Source: CAVSXS01 sp963767715
GTDB lineage: Bacteria > Chloroflexota > Ktedonobacteria > Ktedonobacterales > Ktedonobacteraceae
Direction of reading: 5' to 3'
NCBI GenBank assembly: GCA_963767715.1
Contig: CAVYFA010000019.1
Coordinates: forward strand, 1-64,000
DNA: 64,000 bases
In this document: positions 46,596-56,468 of the stretch, piece by piece
Position numbering within the stretch: the first letter of the stretch is position 1
How the letters are laid out: each line of letters opens with the position of its first letter
Position numbers and translations under genes: made by a program
The notes under the pieces: generated by a model
The model's input: only the letters and a program-made list of their open reading frames with translations
The model's database searches: none
What the model was told of the DNA's origin: nothing

Positions 46596-47383
46596 CAGCT
46601 CAACATCGCACCGCCATTATCGCGGGCAACTGGAAGATGCACTACGGCCCAAAGCAAGCCGCCGGGTTCGCCAATGAAATTGTCCCCGAACTGTCCAGGC
46701 TTATCCGGTCGCACGAGCGTATCATGTCGATCCTTTGCCCGCCGTCTATCTCGCTTGCAGCCGTGTACGAGGTCCTGCAGGATCAACCCAATGAGCGCAT
46801 CGAACTGGGCGCGCAGAATATGTACTTCGAGGAGAAGGGCGCCTTCACCGGCGAGATCTCGCCTTCGATGGTATGCGAACTCTGTACGACCGTGATCCTG
46901 GGCCATTCTGAACGCCGCACCATTTTTGGCGAGACCGACGACCTGGTCAATAAAAAAGCCCTGGCCGCGCTGCACCACCACCTGCGCCCGATTATCTGCA
47001 TCGGCGAAAACCTTGCCCAGCACGAGGCAAACGAGACGGCTTCGGTCATCCAGCGACAGGTGGACCAGAGCCTGGTAAATTTCCCGGCGGAACAGGCCGC
47101 CGATGTGGTAATTGCATACGAACCGATCTGGGCTATCGGCACGGGGAGGGCCGCGACCGCTGAGGGGGCCGGGCAGGTCATCGCCAACATCCGGGCGCTT
47201 TATGGCGAAATGTATGGCGCTCACGCCGCGTCGGCCATTCGTATCCTCTACGGCGGCAGCGTGACCTCAGATAACATAGGCGAATTCATGGCGCATCCCG
47301 ATATCGATGGTGCGCTCGTAGGAGGGGCAAGCCTGAAGCCGGATTTCGTCGAGATTGTAAGAAAAACGATAGAAGTGATGTAA
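46592..47383 (+). CDS. tpiA: Triosephosphate isomerase
   Basis: Interconverts dihydroxyacetone phosphate and glyceraldehyde 3-phosphate. 263 residues: substrate Lys in AGNWKMHYG, His in ILGHSERR, catalytic Glu in AYEPIWAIGTGRAAT with loop 6, and phosphate loop ILYGGSVTSDN. Translationally coupled to pgk. A strong hairpin follows the stop codon. Confidence 0.95.
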   Translation: MTAQHRTAIIAGNWKMHYGPKQAAGFANEIVPELSRLIRSHERIMSILCPPSISLAAVYEVLQDQPNERIELGAQNMYFEEKGAFTGEISPSMVCELCTTVILGHSERRTIFGETDDLVNKKALAALHHHLRPIICIGENLAQHEANETASVIQRQVDQSLVNFPAEQAADVVIAYEPIWAIGTGRAATAEGAGQVIANIRALYGEMYGAHAASAIRILYGGSVTSDNIGEFMAHPDIDGALVGGASLKPDFVEIVRKTIEVM

Positions 47384-47390
47384 CAGTGTG

Positions 47391-47431
47391 GGTGTTACAG
47401 TAGAAGGTGATAACGCTTCTACTGTAACACC
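47391..47431. terminator. Bidirectional hairpin terminator
   Basis: Perfect 16-bp arms (GGTGTTACAGTAGAAG and its inverse) enclose a 9-base loop between the convergent tpiA and DinB-like genes. An outer GTAACAG/CTGTTAC pair extends it. Confidence 0.8.
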
Positions 47432-47444
47432 TATGCTGTTACTA

Positions 47445-47942
47445 TTAATCCTCGTTTTGTGTGCTCAGCAGGTACATATCCCAGAAGAGCGCCAGGCGAA
47501 GTACATCGTGCGTGTGTTCATTTGTGTGCTGGAAGGTTTTTGTTACTACCCATTTGAGGGTCACATCGCCCCAGACTGCCGAACGGCTTTCTTCCCAGAG
47601 CTGCTCGGTGAAATTCGGAAGCAGGACGAGTTGTTCAGCCCGCACGGCACGAAAGTCGGCAAGCAGTGGTTCGATCTCTTTGCCGTTGCCCCAGGCGGCA
47701 TCTTCGTCGTACTCCTCATCGGTCAGAGTGAACGGCTCGCCCAGCCAGATTTTCATGCTGGGCAGCGCGATATGTTGTTCGTAGTACAGCATATGGAAGA
47801 CATGCCGCGCCACGTTCCATTCGCCAAGTCCCTTTGGAGGCGTAAGCAGCCTGCGCTCAGGCGGCACCTGGTCGACTGCCCAGAGAAATCCTTCCGCGCT
47901 GGTATCCAGGTGCGTGCTGAACCATTGAGTGAGGTCCACCAT
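47445..47942 (-). CDS. DinB-superfamily protein
   Basis: A 165-residue four-helix bundle of the DinB/YfiT type. Possible metal-binding histidines lie in NVARHVFHMLYYEQH and in the final HTNEHTHDVLRL, the usual three-His arrangement. Some relatives are thiol-dependent transferases (bacillithiol or mycothiol), but most are unassigned. The ATG at 47942 has AAAGGA 8 bases upstream and is preferred over an earlier start at 47999. Confidence 0.75.
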   Translation of the reverse strand: MVDLTQWFSTHLDTSAEGFLWAVDQVPPERRLLTPPKGLGEWNVARHVFHMLYYEQHIALPSMKIWLGEPFTLTDEEYDEDAAWGNGKEIEPLLADFRAVRAEQLVLLPNFTEQLWEESRSAVWGDVTLKWVVTKTFQHTNEHTHDVLRLALFWDMYLLSTQNED

Positions 47943-48203
47943 TTCATATCCTTTCGCCGCTATCGTTTCGCGCATCGCAATTAGGAAGTATACTTGCAAT
48001 ACTTTTTATTGGCAAGCGTCATACAAGCAGGGACTGATTATCAAATTGTTACAATGAAGCCAGGAGAGGGAACGCAGGACACCCGCAAGGGGCCACCCCG
48101 CTACCCTTCATCCACTCCTGTCCCTACAGCAAACAACCTGCGTGGATACCCAATAGCAGTAATGGCTAACAAAGATCACCTTTTTTAGAACATTGAGGAC
48201 CCA

Positions 48204-51200
48204 ATGCCCTTTACGACACAAGCAGACGAAAAGCCCATCGTGACGTCGGCTCGCAAAGCGGGGAAGGCCCGGCGGCGCGGCGCCGGGAAGCTGCCAGGAA
48301 TAATCACGCTTGCCGGGTGGCGCGTGCGCGAAACCTGGCGAATGCTCCTCATTACCGGGCTCGGCAGCATCATTGCCGTCATGCTGGTCTGCGCGGTGCC
48401 ACTTTACTCGGATGTCTCGATGAGCGCCGGGCTGCGCGGCGTCATCTCGACCTCCTACCAGTCGTCGGATATCGTAGTGCAGGCACAGAGCAATGTCATT
48501 TCGTCGGCCTTCATCAGCAAAGCGACCCGCGAGTTGAACGAGGAATTTCAGAAGAAACTGGGGGCCTACCTCAAACCGCTTGAATTCTCGGTGTTGACCT
48601 CTTCCTCGTACCTGCTGGTCAGCCAGCCGACCTCTTGCAGCGGAGAGGCGCGTAAGCCCCCCTATTTTAGCTGCGATTTGATACGCTTCATTTCCGCGCC
48701 GGTTCAACAGACTGAGACCGGGGCACACCTGCGCCTGGTGCAGGGACGCCTGCCGGGCAATAGCTCAGATGGAAAGAGCCTCGAAGTCGCATTGACTGAA
48801 GAGAGCGCGCGGAACCTGCACGTCACCATCGGTTCTTTGCTCCACACAACCTTCTCTGCCAGCCAGCCACCCGTCAAAGATGTCGTGATCCCGGTCGTCC
48901 TGCGGGTCGTCGGTATTTTTACGCCGCCGGCAGGCAATGATCCCTTCTGGCATGGCAACACGTATGTCAGCGTTCCGCGCTCTCCCGCGTCGTGGAACTG
49001 CCTATACCGCGCTGACTTCGAACGGGGCCATCGTTTCGCTGTATAACCAGGCGTTCGAGAGGCCCGCGCTGGCGAATACGATGCTGGACGCGCCGCTCAC
49101 CCTGCAATGGTACTACCCACTTGACCCTTCACATATCACCATCAACGACCTGGATACCATCCTGGCCAACATAAACCAGGTGCAGGTGGATGTCAGCAAC
49201 ACTCCCGACCTCCAGCAATCCCAGTTGATCCAGCAAACCACCGTCCTGCTTCCCAGCGACATCCTGCAGCGCTACCACGACCGCATCGCCGTTGCGAACA
49301 TCCCCGTGCTGAGCCTGCTGGCCTTCGTGCTGGCCCTGGCCCTGTTCTTCGTCAGCATGATGGCAAATTTCCTGGTCGAGCGCCAGGCGGCCTCGATTAC
49401 GATCCTGCGCAGTCGCGGAGCGAGCCGCGCACAGATCTTCGGCTCGTTCATGGCGCAGAGCGTAGCGCTTGGCCTGATCGCGCTCATCGCCGGGCCGCTG
49501 CTGGCACTATTGCTGATCTACATCCTTATCCAGCGCACGCTTCCTCTCGCGGACCAGAACGTCCTGGCCATCATCTCAGGCAACCCGGGCGCCGCGGCGG
49601 CCAATCTCGGCATCTACGCCCTGATCGCGGCGGTGGCCTCGGTCATCGCCATGATACTGGCGATCTACCGCGCCACGCGCTTCGACATCCTGGCGCAGCG
49701 CCGGGAAGCTGCGCGCGAGACCAGCCGGCCACTCTGGCAGCGCATCAACCTGGACATCGTGGCCATCATCATCACGGCTACCGGTTTCGGCATCGCTTAT
49801 TACCTGACCAATTCAGGGGTGCTCGATGCGCAGTTACGCCTGCTGCTGCTCTCGCCCGTGACCTTGCTCGGCACCGTATTCCTGCTGATCGCCTGCCTGC
49901 TGTTGTTCCTGCGCGCCTTTCGGCTGCTCCTGCGCGCGGGCGCATGGCTTGCAGCGCGCGGCCGCGCTGCACCCGCTATGCTGGCCCTGGCGCAAATGGC
50001 ACGCTCACCCCGCCAGGCGACACGCATGACGCTGCTCTTTTCCCTGGCGACGGCATTCGTGATCTTCACTTTTATCTTCACCGCGACCCAGGCGAGCCGC
50101 GTGCCGCAGGTCGCAGCATTCCAGGCGGGGGCAGATTTCAGCGGCCTGTTGACCAATCCCAGCCTGACCTCTCCCGCGCTGGACGATGAAACCAGCATGT
50201 ATCGCAACGTACCAGGCGTGGCATCCGCCAGCCTGGGCTACCAGACGGGTACGGTGGGCGGCGGGAACATCCTCTCGTTCACCATCGATCTGATGGCGGT
50301 CGATGCCAACTCCTTTGCGCAGACCGCCGGCCCCAACTGGACCGGCCAGGACTCAATCCAACCGCTTCCAGCGCTCCTGTCCCGGCTGGTTCAGGCGCGC
50401 CGCACAAGCATCGCGAGGCAGGTTATCCCGGCCATCGTTGATAGCGCGGCCTGGACGAACCTGCACCTGTCGGTTGGCGCGCGTTTCGAGCTGACCTTTT
50501 CAGCCTACGGCCCGCTCTTCTTTGTGGCAGAGGCCGAGATCAACCATATTCCAACGATCAGCGACAACATCAGCGGCGACAGCGAAGGCGACATCCCCCA
50601 GGGTGGGGTGATGGTTGATTATCGCACGCTGGCCCCCATCTACAATAGCGCCTTTGCCTCGCTCGGCGCCGCCACGCCGATCAACTACGCCTGGATACGC
50701 TCGCGTGACGACGCCACCTCCATCACATCCGTGCGCACCGCCCTCTCGAGTGGCTGCTGTCTCACCCTGAACCCGCTGTACGACCGGCGCGCCATCATCA
50801 CCAGCCTGGAAAACGAGCCGCTCTACATCGACCTGCTCGGCCTGCTGGCCCTGAGCGCCTCAATCGCCATGCTGCTGGCGCTGGCAGGCAGCCTGATAGC
50901 ATCCTGGTTGAATGCGCGCAGCCGCATTACCAATATTGCCGCTCTGCGCGCGCTGGGCGCAGCCCCACCGCAGATTGCCGGCATGCTCACCTGGGAGCAG
51001 GTCATCATCTACACCACCTCCCTGCTGCTTGGCCTGCTGTTCGGCGCCATTCTCGCCGCACTCGCCCTGCCGGTGCTGGCTTTTACCAGTGTGCCCTCCA
51101 TCGGCGCAAATAGCGGCTTGAGCAGCAGTGGATTTTTCCTGTTACAGGACGTACCGCCAATACAGATTGTCATTCCGGCCGCGCTGGTGTATATTCTGAT

Positions 51201-51297
51201 TGCACTGGTACTGATCTGCATCATCGCGCTGGCCCTGATGGTGCGCATCGTCACCCGCCCATCCGTCAGCCAGACCCTGCGCTTGAACGAAGACTAA
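48204..51297 (+). CDS. FtsX/MacB-type ABC transporter permease, one frameshift
   Basis: A permease of about 1,030 residues. An N-terminal basic segment and first membrane helix (LLITGLGSIIAVMLVCAVPL) are followed by a large extracytoplasmic domain, three helices of an FtsX unit (about 49290-49680), a second membrane group (about 49760-49930), another extracytoplasmic domain and a final three-helix FtsX unit (from LLGLLALSASIAML to the C-terminus). One extra base near 48990 separates SVPRSPAS from GTAYTALTSNG. The two ATPase genes that follow make this a complete exporter, probably for lipids, peptides or lipoproteins. Confidence 0.82.
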
Positions 51298-51383
51298 AAT
51301 CGTAGTCATTGTAAGGGCGGGAGTGGTAGGGAGTGGGGTGGAGACCCTTGCGGTCGCCCTTATTTATAGCAGTGAGAAAATGT

Positions 51384-52346
51384 ATGGCAGAACCGCTTGT
51401 TATTTGTGATAACCTGGTCAAAATCTACAAGGTGGCCGACCTGGAGGTCGTGGCCCTGCAAGGGCTGGACCTGGAAGTGTTGCCGGGCGAATTCATGGCG
51501 ATTGTCGGCGCCTCCGGCTCCGGCAAAACCACCCTGCTCAATATCCTGAGCGGGCTGGACCTGCCGAGCGCCGGGAAATGCATCATCGACACACACGACC
51601 TCACGCGCCTCAGCCAGGCCGAGCGCACCGACTTCAAGCGCTACACCGTCGGGCACGTCTGGCAGCAAAGCGGCCGCAACCTCCTGCCCGAACTCTCTAT
51701 CCAGGCCAATGTCGAACTGCCGCAGGTGCTTGGCGGCGTCGAGGCATCCACGCGCACGCGGCGCGCACGCGAACTGCTCGAACTCGTCGGACTGAAGGGC
51801 TTCGAGAAGATGCGACCCGACCAGCTCTCGGGCGGCGAGCAGCAGCGCGCCGCCATCGCCGTCGCCCTCGCCAACGAGCCAAAGCTGCTCCTGGGCGATG
51901 AACCTACCGGCGAGCTCGACTCCGTCACGGCAAGCGACATCATCGACCTGCTGCGCACACTCAACCGGCAGATCGGCCTCACCATCATTCTCGTCACACA
52001 CGACATCGCCATCGCCGCCCGCGTCGATCGCACCATCGCCATCCGCGACGGCCGCACCAGCACCGAGACCGTGCGCCGCGAAACATCCCTCGCCGCGCAG
52101 GTCGCCAGCGCCGCAGGCGGCGATCACACGCCGCTGCCCAGCGCCGTCATCGGCCTGCCCAGCGAAACCCACCGTGAATCCGTGCTGATCGACCGCGTCG
52201 GGCGGCTCCAACTGCCGAAAGAAGCGCTTGAGACCCTGCCCTTTCGCGGGCGAGCCGAAGTGCGCATCATCAAAGACCACGTCGAGCTCTGGCCCCTCGA
52301 AGGCGCACTCAACGGAAACGGCGCAAATGAAAATACAAAACACTAG
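51384..52346 (+). CDS. ABC transporter ATPase with C-terminal AbrB-like segment
   Basis: 320 residues. Walker A VGASGSGKTTLL, Q-loop HVWQQSGRNLLPE, signature LSGGEQQRAAIA, Walker B LLLGDEPTGELD, H-loop VTHD: the LolD/MacB group. After residue 230 an extra stretch ends ESVLIDRVGRLQLPKEAL...AEVRIIKDHVELWP, which has the sequence rhythm of a SpoVT/AbrB DNA-binding or oligomerisation hairpin. This tail is not part of a standard ATPase. The ATG at 51384 is chosen because earlier codons are a dispersed repeat. Confidence 0.88.
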   Translation: MAEPLVICDNLVKIYKVADLEVVALQGLDLEVLPGEFMAIVGASGSGKTTLLNILSGLDLPSAGKCIIDTHDLTRLSQAERTDFKRYTVGHVWQQSGRNLLPELSIQANVELPQVLGGVEASTRTRRARELLELVGLKGFEKMRPDQLSGGEQQRAAIAVALANEPKLLLGDEPTGELDSVTASDIIDLLRTLNRQIGLTIILVTHDIAIAARVDRTIAIRDGRTSTETVRRETSLAAQVASAAGGDHTPLPSAVIGLPSETHRESVLIDRVGRLQLPKEALETLPFRGRAEVRIIKDHVELWPLEGALNGNGANENTKH

Positions 52347-52367
52347 CAGTGAAGAAGAGGTGTAGCA

Positions 52368-53063
52368 ATGCAAGAAACCGAAACAGCCGTACAGACCATC
52401 GCCGAGGCACGCGGCATCACACGCGAGTTTCGCACCGGCAGCGTCGTCACGCACGCGCTGCGCGGCATAGACCTCAGCGTGCGGCCCGGCGAATTCGTCG
52501 CACTGCGCGGCCGTTCAGGCTCCGGCAAAACCACCCTGCTCAACATCCTGATCGGCCTCGACAATCCCACCAGCGGCCAGGCCTTCATCCTTGGCCGCGA
52601 CCTCGCCACGCTCGACGAAGCCGCCCGCGCCCGCCTGCGCCGCGAAAGCATCGGCATGATGTTCCAGAACGCCCACCTCTTCCCATCGCTCACCGCCCAG
52701 GAAAACGTCGAACTGCCGCTGCGCCTGGCGCGCGCCAACCCTGCCGACCGCGAAAAACTGGCACTCGCCGCCCTCAAACGCGTCGGACTCGTCCCGCGCG
52801 CCCATCATCGCGGCCTCGAACTCTCCGGCGGCGAACAGCAGCGCGTGGCCCTGGCGCGCGCCCTCGTGCACTCCCCGCGCTTCATCGTCGCCGACGAACC
52901 GACCGGCAACCTCGACTCCATGACCGGCCGCACCATCGCCCAACTGCTGCGCGACACCGCCCACGACTCCCACATCGGCCTGCTGATCGCCACCCACGAC
53001 CCGACCATCGTCGAGGCCGCCGACCGCGTGCTACAAATTCAGGACGGGAAGATAATTGCATGA
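52368..53063 (+). CDS. ABC transporter ATPase (LolD/MacB group)
   Basis: A 231-residue complete ATPase: Walker A LRGRSGSGKTTLL, Q-loop MMFQNAHLFPSL, signature LSGGEQQRVALARAL, Walker B FIVADEPTGNLD, H-loop IATHD. A GAGGTG site precedes the ATG, 21 bases after the previous ATPase. Two different ATPases behind one long permease suggest a heterodimeric motor. Confidence 0.93.
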   Translation: MQETETAVQTIAEARGITREFRTGSVVTHALRGIDLSVRPGEFVALRGRSGSGKTTLLNILIGLDNPTSGQAFILGRDLATLDEAARARLRRESIGMMFQNAHLFPSLTAQENVELPLRLARANPADREKLALAALKRVGLVPRAHHRGLELSGGEQQRVALARALVHSPRFIVADEPTGNLDSMTGRTIAQLLRDTAHDSHIGLLIATHDPTIVEAADRVLQIQDGKIIA

Positions 53064-53489
53064 GTACCTCAGAAGAACGCCCTCGCTCCGGCGCCGATTT
53101 CATCCGCCGCTTTTTCCCCACCTCACCGTACGTGGCTCACCTCGGCATGCAGACTCGACGAAATCCAGCCCGGAATGGCGCGGCTTTCCCTTCCCTTCAG
53201 CGACGCGCTCGTCACCATCGGCACCACCGTGCACGGCGGAGCCATCGCTTCGCTCATCGACACAGCGGCAATGGTCGCCGCCTGGTCCGACATAGAGGTC
53301 CCTGAAAAAGCGCGCGGGACAACCGTCAATCTCTCAGTGGCCTACCTGGCAGCCACTGAAAAAGAGGATGTCTATGCTATTGCTCGCGTACTGCGCAGCG
53401 GTCGCAGTTTGGTGTATGTGGATGTCGAGGTGATGAGCGCTTCGGGGAATGCTGTTGCAAAGGGGATGGTGACTTATAAGCTGGGGTGA
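53060..53489 (+). CDS. PaaI-type hotdog thioesterase, one frameshift
   Basis: About 142 codons of the hotdog fold: PYVAHLGM, then (after one extra A near 53152) LDEIQPGMARLSLPFSDAL, the catalytic TVHGGAIASLIDTAAMVAA block and GTTVNLSVAYLAA. It hydrolyses an acyl- or aryl-CoA. The ATG overlaps the ATPase stop by 4 bases, so it is cotranscribed with the exporter operon. Whether it works with it is unknown. Confidence 0.82.
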
Positions 53490-53676
53490 TGGCAAATTGG
53501 CGTTCACCTGATTTATTACTTGTCAAAGGCAACTGGTACGGTAAATTGGGGGGGTACTTTGATGCCAGCGCGCTGGCTCAGTTGGTCGCAGGATGATCGA
53601 CCGACTCATGCAAAGGTTGGGCTGGCGAACGATGTTGACTGTATATCAGTACGGTCCGTTTGGAGGTAGCTCAAGA

Positions 53677-54228
53677 ATGCCTCGCTCGTCTGCAAAACGT
53701 GAGTATTCTGTTGAGCAGCTGACTATCTATCAAGGCCAGGTGCTAACAGTAAGCCATTATCGCTTGCAGATGCCAGATGGTAGGGTGATCGAGCGGGATA
53801 TTGTCGAGCGTCCTGAAAGTGTGTTGGTGCTTCCTGTGGGTCAAGAGAATAATGTGATGCTGATTGAAGAGTATGATTTGGGCGCGGGTGCTTGGCAATT
53901 GACGTTGCCAGGCGGGAAAGTGATCAATACTACGCCTGAAGGGATTTTGAAACAAGCGCAAGTCGAGTTGAGAGAAGAGGCTGGTTTCCGTGCTGGAAGA
54001 TTTGAGAAGCTGCTAAACCTCAATAGTCATCCTGGCTATATTACCCATAAGGTTCATTTGCTGGTTGCTTATGATTTGGAGTGGGACCCGTTGGAGATGG
54101 AAGATGGGGAAGAGATAGGGGTACATACGTTTACATTGAGTGAGGCATTGGCGGCGACGAGAGCAGATTATCGATGTGATCCTGAGGCTGCCTTAGCACT
54201 ATGGTTGTATGCCGGAACTAGATCATAG
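53677..54228 (+). CDS. Nudix hydrolase (ADP-ribose pyrophosphatase-like)
   Basis: 183 residues. An N-terminal beta domain (VLTVSHYRLQMPDGRVIERD) is followed by LPGGKVINTTPEGILKQAQV and ELREEAGF, the Nudix box with the metal-binding R-E-E-A-G core, although the first R of R-E-U-x-E-E is Val here. It is likely to cleave nucleoside-diphosphate sugars. The ATG at 53677 has GGAGGT 9 bases upstream. The open frame extends 28 codons further 5' with no ribosome site. Confidence 0.85.
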   Translation: MPRSSAKREYSVEQLTIYQGQVLTVSHYRLQMPDGRVIERDIVERPESVLVLPVGQENNVMLIEEYDLGAGAWQLTLPGGKVINTTPEGILKQAQVELREEAGFRAGRFEKLLNLNSHPGYITHKVHLLVAYDLEWDPLEMEDGEEIGVHTFTLSEALAATRADYRCDPEAALALWLYAGTRS

Positions 54229-54345
54229 TTTCGTCAACAACTCTTTCGTTGCATGATGAAGGCGGAGCATGTTATATTAAATCAAGAATTTCAGACTACC
54301 TAGTGATTATCCTTTTTTACTTAGCTCAAAACGAGGTTTAGTAAA

Positions 54346-54762
54346 ATGATTGATTTGGCGACGGTTATCAGCGCTGTTGTTAAAATGGGTGCGAAAAAAG
54401 CTTGGGATAGTGCGAAACGTCGTGAGGCTGTAATTAAGCTATTAAAGCGTTTTAAGCTCGACCCTGTTAATCCTCCTACTGATTTCGATAGTATATACAC
54501 GTACACTCTTATTGAATATGGAGTGGACAGGCCTGAGCCTGTTCTCAATTTTTTTCGTTTTAAATATGTGAAAGAGGCTTTCGAGCAAGCTTTCTATAAA
54601 AATGACCCCTCTATTCTTGATAAAGAAGCAGAGGGAGTAATTGAATGGAATGAAGAAACAGGCAAACTTGGGCGAATTGACTATGATCCTCGTCGAGAAT
54701 TTGCTTCATTTAGCACTGTCTTCAATGGGATCATAGATCGCACACTTACACCTGCTAAGTGA
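54346..54762 (+). CDS. Small protein preceding the NACHT NTPase
   Basis: 138 residues, mostly helical and basic at the N-terminus (VISAVVKMGAKKAWDSAKRR), then a more acidic second half (EAFYKNDPSILDKEAEGVIEW, shortened here). No recognised family. The stop overlaps the GTG start of the NTPase gene (GTGA), so they form a two-gene operon. It might be an effector-associated or N-terminal helical domain of the defence NTPase carried as a separate chain (inference). DNA is clearly AT-richer than the preceding genes. Confidence 0.6.
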   Translation: MIDLATVISAVVKMGAKKAWDSAKRREAVIKLLKRFKLDPVNPPTDFDSIYTYTLIEYGVDRPEPVLNFFRFKYVKEAFEQAFYKNDPSILDKEAEGVIEWNEETGKLGRIDYDPRREFASFSTVFNGIIDRTLTPAK

Positions 54763-56468
54763 AGAGCGGTCAAAAACTCGACAGCATTCGTGATGATATT
54801 CATGATAGCTCAACTGAAATTATTAGGCGTCTGGATGCCCTTACTGATTTAGATAGGGTGCGGTATGAGCGAGATCGGCTGACACAAATTACCCCTATAC
54901 ATAACTTAGCTAAGCAAATGAGAGAATGGTTTGAGACCTTAAATTATACATTTGAGAATCATGATATTAAGGGCGATTGCTATTTCGAATGGATTATCAA
55001 TGTGCCAGCGCGAAGAGGTTACGACCGCATATTAGTTCGTGGTATTGAAGGAGAAGGGGATGTTAGCGATGTTGAAACCTTGCGTAAGGCAATAGAAAAT
55101 CAGCGAACTAAAGAGGGATGGTTAGTAACTATACGCCGGATAAGCCAAGCTGCCCGTGACTTCGTCAGTAAACAAGAAAACCAAGGGCTTTATTGCTATA
55201 CTTTCGATGAGCTACTGGATGAAAATGCAGACTTTAGTGGCTATTTGGATTGGTTAGAGGAAGAAGTAAAACGGCGAGGTATCGATAAGATGTATGTTCC
55301 GTTAGCATGTACTAAGGAGGATTTTGATCCGCATACTAAACAAAAAATTGGAGAAAGCCACTACAATGTTCGTAATGGCTGGATTGATGGCTATATTGAT
55401 CGTTGGTTGGATGACACTTCCAAAGAGCATATCTCGATTTTAGGTGAGTTTGGTACTGGTAAAAGTTGGCTGGTGCTTCACTATGCTTGGATCTCATTGC
55501 AACGGTATCGTGATGCCAAAGCGAGAGGTATTGAGCGTCCTCGTTTACCTTTGGTGATCCCTTTGCGTGATTATGTTAAAGCTGTAAGTGTTGAATTGCT
55601 CTTTTCAGAGTTCTTCTTTCGTAAATATGAAATTCCTTTGTCTGGTTACTCGGCCTTTGAGCAGCTCAATCGTATGGGGAAGCTACTACTCTTATTTGAT
55701 GGCTTCGATGAAATGGCAGATAGAATTGATAGGCAGAAGATGATTAACAACTTTTGGGAGTTGGCTAAAGTCGTGGTTTCAGGATCCAAGGTAATCTTAA
55801 CTTGTCGCACTGAACATTTTCCTGAAGCCCAAGAGGGCAGAGCTTTGCTCAATGCTGAATTACGCGCCTCTACAGCAAATCTGACGGGGGAATCGCCACA
55901 ATTTGAGGTACTGAGATTAGATTTTTTTGATGATGATCAGGTTCGACAGGTGTTATCATTCCATACTAACCCTGCGACAGTTGAACAAGTAATGAGCAAT
56001 GAAAAACTCTTAGACCTGGCTCGTAGACCCGTTATGGCTGAACTTATCTTAACTGCTCTTCCTGAAATTGAAGCTGGTAAGCCTATAGATATGTCACGAG
56101 TCTATTTATATGCTATTCAGCATAAAATGGAGGAAGACATAAAAAGTGAGCGCACATTTACCTCTTTAGCTGATAAGCTCTATTTTTTATGTGAACTTTC
56201 CTGGGAGATGTTGTCCACTGACCAAATGAGCCTTAACTATCGTCTTTTTCCTGATAGACTTCATAGTCTTTTTGGTTCAGCTGTTCAAGAGCAAAAAGAT
56301 TTAGATCATTGGCATTACGACATGATGGGCCAAACTTTACTTATACGTAATGATGATGGCGATTATGCCCCTGCTCATCGCTCTTTGTTAGAATTTTTTG
56401 TCGCGTATAGATTTGCTGGTATGCTAGGCGTACTAGCTTCAGATTTTGTTCAACTAGCCAGGAATTAA
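54759..56468 (+). CDS. NACHT-family STAND NTPase
   Basis: 569 residues. An N-terminal coiled stretch (DSIRDDIHDSSTEIIRRLDA) is followed by an alpha/beta domain of about 150 residues (MREWFETLNYTF, RILVRGIEGEGDVSDVETL, EGWLVTIRRISQAARDF) that has the look of a degenerate restriction-endonuclease/Mrr fold. Then comes NACHT: Walker A LGEFGTGKSWLVLHYAW (about residue 227), Walker B LLLLFDGFDEMADR with the extended D-G-F-D-E, then SKVILTCRTEHF and the winged-helix part ending in HRSLLEFFVAYRFAG. It ends at TAA; the same frame continues into a pentapeptide domain. Likely an antiphage sensor-effector. Confidence 0.85.
   Translation: MKSGQKLDSIRDDIHDSSTEIIRRLDALTDLDRVRYERDRLTQITPIHNLAKQMREWFETLNYTFENHDIKGDCYFEWIINVPARRGYDRILVRGIEGEGDVSDVETLRKAIENQRTKEGWLVTIRRISQAARDFVSKQENQGLYCYTFDELLDENADFSGYLDWLEEEVKRRGIDKMYVPLACTKEDFDPHTKQKIGESHYNVRNGWIDGYIDRWLDDTSKEHISILGEFGTGKSWLVLHYAWISLQRYRDAKARGIERPRLPLVIPLRDYVKAVSVELLFSEFFFRKYEIPLSGYSAFEQLNRMGKLLLLFDGFDEMADRIDRQKMINNFWELAKVVVSGSKVILTCRTEHFPEAQEGRALLNAELRASTANLTGESPQFEVLRLDFFDDDQVRQVLSFHTNPATVEQVMSNEKLLDLARRPVMAELILTALPEIEAGKPIDMSRVYLYAIQHKMEEDIKSERTFTSLADKLYFLCELSWEMLSTDQMSLNYRLFPDRLHSLFGSAVQEQKDLDHWHYDMMGQTLLIRNDDGDYAPAHRSLLEFFVAYRFAGMLGVLASDFVQLARN

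Noticed and set aside
45335..47224. Minus-strand open frame of 629 codons opposite pgk and tpiA
   Set aside because: It is the antisense shadow of two well-recognised glycolytic genes with G+C-rich third positions. It shows no domain, membrane pattern or ribosome site.
51360..52454. Minus-strand open frame of 364 codons opposite the first ABC ATPase
   Set aside because: Antisense shadow of a gene with complete Walker and signature motifs.
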